A DNA stretch of 34,922 bases from a virus, in IMG/VR virus record IMGVR_UViG_3300025849_000106, positions 1 through 34,922 of that record; one strand, 5' to 3'. Each line of letters opens with the position of its first letter. The first letter of the stretch is position 1. The position numbers were made by a program, and so were the translations under genes. Below, in pieces: positions 15,525 to 24,000 of this stretch. The notes beneath the pieces were generated by a model. It was not told the DNA's origin. It saw only the letters and a list, made by a program, of their open reading frames with translations, and did not search any database.

Positions 15525-17453
15525 ATGGCTACATCATTAGTTAGAATACCTCAAATCCAAGGAGGAACAATGTACGCTTTTGCGAGTGGGACTAGAGATT
15601 TGACAAGAGCTTTCAATAACCCAGATATTAAATTTGAGTTTAGTAAATATGCTCTTTTAGATATTCCTAATTTTGAAACTGCAGTTTCCGGTAAAAATAC
15701 AATGGACTTTACAAATATGCTAGATTATTCTGGTCTATCATATGTTTTAAAAGGAGATGCTGGTCACGATTTTGCTAACACTTTCCAAAATTATGCACTT
15801 AACTTAGAAGAAGAACTTTTACAAGATGATGATTTTGATAGCACGTTATATGGTTCAGATGCAGAAAAAATATTTTTTAAATGGCTAAATAATATAGGCG
15901 CAATTAGATTTAAAACCGCTGATTCTAATGAGTCTGTAAATCCTGGCTTTTATACTGAAGAGCCTAACGCCGCTGGCACTGGAACTGACTATGATAGAGT
16001 AGTTAAGTATTTAGGCAGTATCGATGTAGGTAATGATATACAATATAAAGGTAATGCATACCACGAGGTATATATTAATGTTCCCTCAAGCGTAGGATAT
16101 ACTCCAGCAGTATTATTTAACAATTCTCTTTATAATGCCTCTGGTAACAAGACTTACACGGAAGCTGAAATTAGTGGTAGAGCAAGCCAAACACACCCTG
16201 ATCCTAATATGGATTTAGAAACTTTAGTGGATGTTGCGGGCGTAACTCCTTATTACGACGTTGATTCTAATACTACTTCTAATTTTGGAATTGATTGGAA
16301 CATTGCTAATTATAATGCAGTTGCTAATAATTCAGACATAAATAGTTTACAAGATTATGCTAAGCAAGGAGGAGACTTTAGGTTTAATGCAGTTCTTGTT
16401 TATTATGATTTATATAGTGATTCAGTATCTGCAAATAGAGAAACTAATCTCTATGGCATATTAATATTGGATAATCCTCAAGATAATCCTGGTGCAGCAA
16501 ACAGTTCTTATATTCCTGAACTTATTAAATATAAGCCAAATGAAATTACTGGCTTAAATGGAAATGCATTTGGTCTTAAATTAAATATTAAATTTAATTC
16601 ATCTCTTGATAATGTTGGTGTTGAAGTTAACATTAATGACTTTACAACATTCTCAATGGATTTATTTATGGATACGACAAGTGCCCTAGAGAATGCTGCC
16701 AAATTATTATCAGATGCGAATGCAAGATATACTAGAATTAAAGGCAGAGTTGATGACCTAGAAAACTTAGTAATGTCGATGGATTCAAGTGCTGAAATGC
16801 TAAGCAGAATAAGTTCATTAGAAACAGATTTTCAAAATGCAAGTGCAAACCTTGCAGATAGCAACAGTTTATTAGAATTAATTACAAGCGCCAATGGCAG
16901 AATTAATCAACTTATTGATGGTACAATTCCATCTGAAGTACAATATAATACTGACATTTTATTTAATGGACCTGGTATATTGGTTGACAAAACAGTTCCT
17001 AATAAAATTAAAATTAAAAACGATTTAAAAACATATGTATTTGGAAAGCCATTCTTATGGAACGAAAATACATTAAGTGTTTATAATGAAATTACAGATA
17101 CTAATCAGTTTAACCCATCAAATGCAACAGGTTTTGGTATCTGGGCAAGACTTAAAGAATTCTCAAATCAACTTAGACTTGTTGGTAAAACATTAGACCA
17201 GGGTGCTGATAATAATATTAATATATACATAGATGACAAACTTATAAATTGGAAAGATGGCCAAAGTTATAAGATTGTTTTTGAAAACTTAAATTTAAGC
17301 GGGAATAACATTAACGTTTATACTAATTGGAAAGCTGGATATGATAAACTAATTGGAAGTATATCAAACACACAAGTTGGAAACAATCCATATTTCGAAA
17401 TAATTTGTATAAATGCTGCGATGTTTGAATTTGAAATAGATGTTATAAGATAA
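15525..17453 (+). CDS. Large virion structural protein with central coiled coil
   Basis: A protein of 642 residues. The first 370 residues are mixed alpha/beta and Asn/Asp-rich; the N-terminus begins MATSLVRIPQIQGGTMYAFA. Residues about 385-455 form a heptad-like coiled coil (ALENAAKLLSDANARYTRIKGRVDDLENLVMSM, then RISSLETDFQNAS...). This would make the protein a trimer or dimer. The C-terminal 170 residues form a beta-rich domain (GPGILVDKTVPNKIKIKNDL, then KIVFENLNLSGNNINVYTNW) and end FEFEIDVIR, like a receptor-facing or connector domain. It lies between the small fibre gene and the FN3-containing gene and is 3 bp from the latter. I recognise it only as a phage tail structural protein. Confidence 0.65.
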   Translation: MATSLVRIPQIQGGTMYAFASGTRDLTRAFNNPDIKFEFSKYALLDIPNFETAVSGKNTMDFTNMLDYSGLSYVLKGDAGHDFANTFQNYALNLEEELLQDDDFDSTLYGSDAEKIFFKWLNNIGAIRFKTADSNESVNPGFYTEEPNAAGTGTDYDRVVKYLGSIDVGNDIQYKGNAYHEVYINVPSSVGYTPAVLFNNSLYNASGNKTYTEAEISGRASQTHPDPNMDLETLVDVAGVTPYYDVDSNTTSNFGIDWNIANYNAVANNSDINSLQDYAKQGGDFRFNAVLVYYDLYSDSVSANRETNLYGILILDNPQDNPGAANSSYIPELIKYKPNEITGLNGNAFGLKLNIKFNSSLDNVGVEVNINDFTTFSMDLFMDTTSALENAAKLLSDANARYTRIKGRVDDLENLVMSMDSSAEMLSRISSLETDFQNASANLADSNSLLELITSANGRINQLIDGTIPSEVQYNTDILFNGPGILVDKTVPNKIKIKNDLKTYVFGKPFLWNENTLSVYNEITDTNQFNPSNATGFGIWARLKEFSNQLRLVGKTLDQGADNNINIYIDDKLINWKDGQSYKIVFENLNLSGNNINVYTNWKAGYDKLIGSISNTQVGNNPYFEIICINAAMFEFEIDVIR

Positions 17454-17456
17454 TAG

Positions 17457-20400
17457 ATGGACACACAAAACTCATTTTCAGGAATAATTAAGCAATTCAC
17501 ACAGATGAATGCCAATGCGTTAGAGACTTTTGAACGCATTAACGAGGCAATGACTAGCGAAAAGGATGCTATTACAGTTTCAGTAGACTTATTCGGTACG
17601 CCAGACGATGATGGCGTAACTACAATTAAAACTTATCAAATACCTTCGTTTGGGTTTATTGATAGAGAAATAAAAAGATTAGAAAATAATATTAAAGCAT
17701 TGAGTGGCGTTGGAACCGCAGATGCAACTGTGCAAATGCCTGACGGTAGCTTTAAAAAGATTATTGCAAGAAAACTTAAAACTCCTGCAAGTGATTTAAC
17801 TTCAATTGCATTACCTACACAATTCGTAACTACGGATAATGACTTTTTTGAAGATTATTTAAATCCATTGTTAACTGTTAAATTTGATGTTAGTAATCAA
17901 ATTGCAGTAGATACTGAAAGAGTTTTAGTAAAAAGATATATTTTTCAAGCAAACGATGAATTTGCTGCAGCTTATTTTGATGACACCTATAATAATGTTG
18001 ATGAGATTAATTATCAAACATTTGTAGAAGACTTAATAAGTAGTGGGGCAAATGCAACAATTGATGAACAGGTTAGAGACCTTCCTTTTAAATCAACTCA
18101 ATACTATGGTGATTTTGATGCATTAGCAGTTGAAAATGCAGAAAGAGAATTTGTAGTAGACGGAACTCCAGTTATAAAAACAGTTAAACTATATACTTTA
18201 AATAAATTAACTTATACTGATGGAGATAAATCTTTAAATGATACTGAATTTTTATCAGTTGGTGATGAGCTACTTGTAAATAGCGGCAACAATAATACAA
18301 GATATAGAATTGAAAATGTATATAACGGTACTAGTCAAATTGAACTAAGATTAATTGAAGGATTTGACAGTATTAAAATTGGAACTAGCCAACTTAGGAT
18401 TTATAAATCTTTAGAAAATAAAGTAGATTTAAGTATTAATGTAGGATTTGATGAGAGACAAGTTGTATTCTTTAAAGCAATTGATCCTGATTCTAAAATT
18501 ATTGCAGAAAACTGGTCACCTGGCGTTGGTTTTTATTCTAATGATTTAACAATTGAAAACGAAGCTGGAGGAACTCAAACATTATCTGCTTTCTATAGAG
18601 ATAGTGTTTCTGACTTTGGTCAATTTATTAAAGCCTTAAAAGAAGACTTTATTCCACCTGCAAACGTTGGTATTATACCAGATCCAGTTGAATTAAATGT
18701 AGATAATTTTCAAGTCGTACAGGTTAATACACACTTAACTGAAAATGACGCATTAGATAATATTAAAAAATTAAACACTGATAAAATAACAGTTAGTGAA
18801 AATTTAAAGAAATTAGATGACACTATTTCTAGTAAGAGAAGTGAAATTGCCACTAAGAAATATAGTTCACAAATACAAAAAAATAAAGATAAAAATACTC
18901 TAAACACTCTTATTGAAAAAAGAAGTAGTGAAGCTAAATTATATTCTTCAGTTGTTAATCAAATCCAAAGTATTAGCACAGATCAGAATGTAAAAGATAT
19001 TAAGCCTAAATTTAGAGTTAGAGGTTTTTGGAAAGTGCCTGAAGCAAAAACAAATGCAGATACACTTCCACAAGAAATTGTTAAATTTAGTATTCAATAT
19101 AGATATGTTTCTGCAAGTGGTAAAACAAGTAACATTGAACAAATACCATTTACACAAGATAATAAAACTACAACTGCAAGTTTTTCTAACTGGAATCAAC
19201 TAGATACTCCAACTAGAAAGAGATTAAAGGATGTGACTACGGGTAAATATATTTGGACAACTGAAAGTATAGAAGATGGACAAGAAGTTAATTTTAATCA
19301 GTTAGATCTTCCTATTAATTTAGGTGAAAATATTGAAATTAGAATAAAGGCATATTCAGAAGCTGGTTTTCCATCAACTCCTGTAACTTCAGATTGGAGT
19401 GAACCTATATTAATAGAATTTCCACAAGGCATGTTAGATACCTCTGATGTAATTAATCTTGTTGAGGAAAATAGCAAAGAAACTACTTATGTAAAACTCG
19501 TTGAGGAATTAGATTCTAAAGGAGTTTACACACATATTGCTGATAGTTTTATTGCAAATGAAAAATATTTTACACATGGAGCTGGTAATATCGCTTCAGG
19601 TTTTTTATCTTCTGAACAAACTCCAATTAGTTTATTAGATAAATTAATAGATCTTCAAAAGGAAATAGATAGTCTTAAAGAACAATTAGAAAATGCAGAA
19701 GGTGAATTATTAGTAACTATAGTAGATGAGGAAGGTAGAACAACTCAGGTTGAGGCAAACACTACTACTAAATTATTTGCAGGATATTATGTAGATGAGG
19801 TAGCTGACTTAAATATTAAGAAAGGAACAATTGTAACTAAGACTTTTAAATTATTATTAGAAAATAGTAAAGCAACTGACTTAGAATTAGCTGCAAGAAT
19901 AATAGGAAATAGAAATGATGCAGTTTATCCATCTTCTTCTTCGGGAGACGAAGTTACTTTTGAAATGGGTACGCATGATTATAGCACAGGTACACCTGCT
20001 CTTGCTTCAAGAATTGAAAACGATACATATTACACAGTTGAAGGAAAATATGATTTAGTTCCTATTCAATATCAGAATATGACTACTATAGAAGCTAACG
20101 CTGAAATATTTAACAATAAAGCTGCTATGCAATCTGCACAGCGTAAAGGTCAATTTATATATGGTAGATATATGGATGTTACTGGTGAAAATCCATTATA
20201 TTCAACATTGCCTCTAGATTATTTAACAGGAGATGATACTAGTTTGACAAACGGTACTAATAGATTTGAATATTTTGGAAAGGCTGCTACAGGTACTGAC
20301 GGTACTTCAACAAATGACTTCATATGGAAAGGTGTAAACGCTGAGGTAATTCAATTATCAAGTTTAACAAGTGGAGATTATGATGACTCTATTTATGTAC

Positions 20401-21005
20401 ATGTTGATCACCCTACTGTATTTACAGGTACAACCTATCAGGCTACCTGGAACAACATCTCTCAATTTGCAACATTATCAACTGATGATAATTATTCTAA
20501 TCTACAGACACCTTACAGGTACGATAACAGTCAATTTTATCAGAGAACTATGAAAATGTCGTTTAGTGATAATGATCAATTTTTATTAGGAGGTAAATCT
20601 TGTGGAGCATATTTATTTATGTCACCTGCTAGAATCGGAAGTTTAGTAGTTGATGGAGATAATAAATTTGGAAAAAAGACAATAGGTAAAGTAGATAGTA
20701 AGCAGGTTAATTCCCAAGTTGCAAAATCCCCTAACATTACAGTTGATCTTGTTTTCCAATATAGAATGACTGATTATTTTGGAGTTACTGCAAGTGGAGG
20801 AGTTGATACTTCAACTGGTAGGGTTGCAGGTAAGAATACAAATCCTGTTTCTAATTTAACATATTCTAAAACAATTGGTTTAGATATATTTGATTCTAAT
20901 GAAAATCAATTTTCTTTTGATTTAGAAGTGTTTGCTAAATATAAGCCACAAGGATATAACTTAAACAATACTAAAACAGTTACTCTTACTAAAGCAGTTA
21001 GTTAA
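17457..21005 (+). CDS. Large tail/baseplate structural protein with coiled coils and FN3-like domain
   Basis: A protein of 1182 residues. The N-terminal 70 residues contain a helix followed by IPSFGFIDREIKRLENNIKALSG, probably a particle-attachment region. Residues about 425-505 are a long coiled coil (DNIKKLNTDKITVSENLKKLDDTISSKRSEI...). About 520-656 form a fibronectin-type-III-like sandwich (FRVRGFWKVPEA..., FSIQYRYVSASGKT, then IEIRIKAYSEAGFP and SDWSEPI). A second short coiled coil sits at about 725-752 (LLDKLIDLQKEIDSLKEQLENAEGEL). The C-terminal 400 residues are beta-rich. No signal peptide or membrane segment is visible. Gene size and domain order suggest a major baseplate-attached structure such as a fibre-holding protein. 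The next gene starts after a 59-bp gap with a promoter-like motif, so this gene probably ends a transcription unit. Confidence 0.68.
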   Translation: MDTQNSFSGIIKQFTQMNANALETFERINEAMTSEKDAITVSVDLFGTPDDDGVTTIKTYQIPSFGFIDREIKRLENNIKALSGVGTADATVQMPDGSFKKIIARKLKTPASDLTSIALPTQFVTTDNDFFEDYLNPLLTVKFDVSNQIAVDTERVLVKRYIFQANDEFAAAYFDDTYNNVDEINYQTFVEDLISSGANATIDEQVRDLPFKSTQYYGDFDALAVENAEREFVVDGTPVIKTVKLYTLNKLTYTDGDKSLNDTEFLSVGDELLVNSGNNNTRYRIENVYNGTSQIELRLIEGFDSIKIGTSQLRIYKSLENKVDLSINVGFDERQVVFFKAIDPDSKIIAENWSPGVGFYSNDLTIENEAGGTQTLSAFYRDSVSDFGQFIKALKEDFIPPANVGIIPDPVELNVDNFQVVQVNTHLTENDALDNIKKLNTDKITVSENLKKLDDTISSKRSEIATKKYSSQIQKNKDKNTLNTLIEKRSSEAKLYSSVVNQIQSISTDQNVKDIKPKFRVRGFWKVPEAKTNADTLPQEIVKFSIQYRYVSASGKTSNIEQIPFTQDNKTTTASFSNWNQLDTPTRKRLKDVTTGKYIWTTESIEDGQEVNFNQLDLPINLGENIEIRIKAYSEAGFPSTPVTSDWSEPILIEFPQGMLDTSDVINLVEENSKETTYVKLVEELDSKGVYTHIADSFIANEKYFTHGAGNIASGFLSSEQTPISLLDKLIDLQKEIDSLKEQLENAEGELLVTIVDEEGRTTQVEANTTTKLFAGYYVDEVADLNIKKGTIVTKTFKLLLENSKATDLELAARIIGNRNDAVYPSSSSGDEVTFEMGTHDYSTGTPALASRIENDTYYTVEGKYDLVPIQYQNMTTIEANAEIFNNKAAMQSAQRKGQFIYGRYMDVTGENPLYSTLPLDYLTGDDTSLTNGTNRFEYFGKAATGTDGTSTNDFIWKGVNAEVIQLSSLTSGDYDDSIYVHVDHPTVFTGTTYQATWNNISQFATLSTDDNYSNLQTPYRYDNSQFYQRTMKMSFSDNDQFLLGGKSCGAYLFMSPARIGSLVVDGDNKFGKKTIGKVDSKQVNSQVAKSPNITVDLVFQYRMTDYFGVTASGGVDTSTGRVAGKNTNPVSNLTYSKTIGLDIFDSNENQFSFDLEVFAKYKPQGYNLNNTKTVTLTKAVS

Positions 21006-21017
21006 TAAAACTAATAG

Positions 21018-21028
21018 AGATATATAAT
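21018..21028 (+). promoter_or_regulatory. AGATATATAAT motif upstream of the giant calcium-repeat gene (putative promoter)
   Basis: The site is identical over 11 bp to those at 5648-5658 and 33305-33315 and lies 36 bp before the ATG at 21065, in the largest gap for 14 kb. A 30-nt A-rich leader follows. It would give the fibre genes downstream their own transcription start. Role inferred from recurrence. Confidence 0.42.
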
Positions 21029-21064
21029 CTTAAGTAATATTAAACTAAAAATAAAAACACAAAT

Positions 21065-24000
21065 ATGTTTGAAGGTGGAGATGACCCAATATTAGGTGGA
21101 GATGACACTGACTCAGGTTCTGGAGACGGCCCAACTGATTTTAACGACACTGATTCGGGTGACGGTGGAACCCCAATAGGAGATGGTGGAGATGACACTG
21201 ACTCAGGTTCTGGAGACGGTGGAGATAGTGGTGGAGACACTGATGGGGATGGAGTAGCTGATAATAAAGATGCTTTTCCAAACGATCCAACTGAAACTGC
21301 TGATACAGATGGGGACGGTGTAGGTGATAACACTGATGACTTTCCAACAGATCCTAACGAAGACACAGATTCAGATGAAGATGGTGTAGGTGATAATGCT
21401 GATGACTTTCCAACAGATCCTAGCGAAGATACTGATACCGATGGGGACGGTGTAGGTGATAACGCTGATGACTTTCCAACAGATCCTAACGAAGATACTG
21501 ATACTGACGGGGACGGTGTAGGAGATAACACCGATGCATTTCCAAATGATTCAACTGAAACTTTAGATTCTGATGGAGATGGTGTAGGAGATAACACTGA
21601 TACATTTCCAACAGATCCTAACGAAGACACTGATTCAGATGGAGATGGTGTAGGAGATAACGCTGATGCATTTCCAAATGATTCAACTGAAACTTTAGAT
21701 TCAGATGGAGACGGTGTAGGAGATAACACTGATGCATTTCCAAATGATTCAACTGAAACTTTAGATTCTGATGGAGACGGCGTAGGTAATAACGCTGATG
21801 CATTTCCAAATGATTCAACTGAAACTTTAGATTCTGATGGAGATGGTGTAGGTGATAATGCAGATGATTTTCCAACAGATCCTAATCAACAAGTAGCACA
21901 AATTAATCCTAATTTAATACAACAGGTAGCTGAATCTTTAGAAAACTTAAATGGAACGTCTGATGGAAGCGATCCTTATAGTAGTTTAACTCCTTTTAAA
22001 ATTAGAACAGATATAGAAAATAATGGAAGATATGACAACATTTCAAAACCATTACTTAGAACAAATCCTAAAATAAGTACTAATATAAAGTTAATAGTTG
22101 AAAATGATCAAATGTATTTAGAAAGTTTTAATGCGACTGATCAACTTGCTGCTTCTAATTATAAAAAATATTTAGTTAAAGAAACTGGATCATATTCATA
22201 TGATGTTGCTAAATTTTGGAATAAAGATTCTACACCAAATGATTTAGTTTATAAAGTAAAAAGAGATAATTCAGATTTTTCAGTATTAGATAGTTATGAA
22301 AAACAATTAGAAGAAACTTATAATTATGGTACTTCTATAAATTATAATAAACTATATGATAGTGAATTTGCAATGTTAGCTCCAATTTGGCTAGATAAAA
22401 AAGTACCTTCTAAGTTTTTAATCTATAGGGTTAAAGATCCGATAAACACAAAGAATTATTCTAATTCTGAAAATTTAGATAGAATTAATGAAATGCTTAA
22501 AAATGCAACATTAATAAAGACAATTGATCTTTCTAATGACTCTGCTATAGGTAAATATATTAGAAATTATGTAAATGATGATAGTTTTCCAGACTCTCCA
22601 TTAACTGTTTCATTTAATAAAGATGAACAAACTTTTTATAATGGTATAGATTTAGAAAAAGGCGGCTTCACTAGTAAAGGAGAATTTCACTATAAAGATA
22701 CTATTAAAACAGATAAACCTATTATAGAATATAATGATTTTATAACTGAAGGTTTTTCTAGAAATAATTTAGCATGTGCAAACTTAGTTAATTTAGAATT
22801 TTTATTTGATGATGAAGAAGCTGAAGAGTTTTCTATAAACAGGTATTTTGGAATTTATGTAGATGAACATAAATTAGGAGGAGGATCTGTTGATAATATT
22901 AAAAACGATTTATTTACATTTAAAAAAGACACACTAATCAGTGAAATGGATTTAAGCGATGTTGGTTCCGGAACTTATGTGTTACCTCATACTGTGTTTT
23001 ATCAAAATATGCCAATGTTAGGTTGGATTAAAAGTTTTTCAAATTATCATAATATTAAAAATGGAGTATATTGGAATCGTAAAAGTTATGAATTAAGAGC
23101 AGATACTAATAATACTGATTATAGTTTATTTACAGGAATTAAAAAGACTAATAAAAACATAGAGGTTATTGTTAATACAAGCGCAGCTTCTGATTTTATT
23201 AAAATTAAAATAATAGATAACCCATTAAATGGAGATGAGTTTAGACTTTTAAAATTAAAAAAACAAAGATTCACAATAAAGGTTGTAGTTAATGAAAATA
23301 CAGGGTCAGTAACATTAAATGATAATACTGGATTTGGTTATACAAGACCTTCAGGCGCAACTGAATATGACACTCTTCTAGATTTAGTAAACAATTGGCC
23401 TATCAGTGTAGGTAATACTTTTGAAAAGTATGAACCTTCTTTAATTCAACGTGGCAATAAATACTTTATAGAACTTGTAGAAAAGCAATATAATTTTGAA
23501 GAAAACCATAGTATTTTTTGTTTAAATAACAACTTAACAATATTAGATGTTAAAAAAACATACACTCATATTAATGTTGTAGAAAATACATTTATAGCCG
23601 ATAACAACGTTGATAAAGGTAGATTTGAAAATAATAGATTCTCAAATCAAGGTACTTTAAAGAATGTTGCAGATTCAATAAGTTCACTAATTAATAATTA
23701 TACTTTATTTAGTTCTATTGTTTTAGAAAATGAAATTATAATTTATTCAGACGTTGACGGTTATAATAGAGAATTAGGAATTTTTGTTAAAAATTTATCT
23801 TCTTCTAATTTCATAGAAATAAATGAGGAATCCTCTAATAAAAACATAACTTCTAACTTTTTATTAAATAATGAAGTTTGGTATTTAAAAGGAGGAAGTA
23901 ATGTAAATTCTTCAATTTATATTAATGAAGATGATGAAGATGAAATCAGTATAGGTGAATATTTATTAGATATTGAAAATAGATTTAATGAAGTATTAGA

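Noticed and set aside
21040-21729. 229-codon antisense open frame rich in Ser/Pro
   Set aside because: It is the mirror of the TSP3 repeats on the + strand; repeated GAT/GGA codons remove stops in the reverse frame. All other genes are on the + strand.
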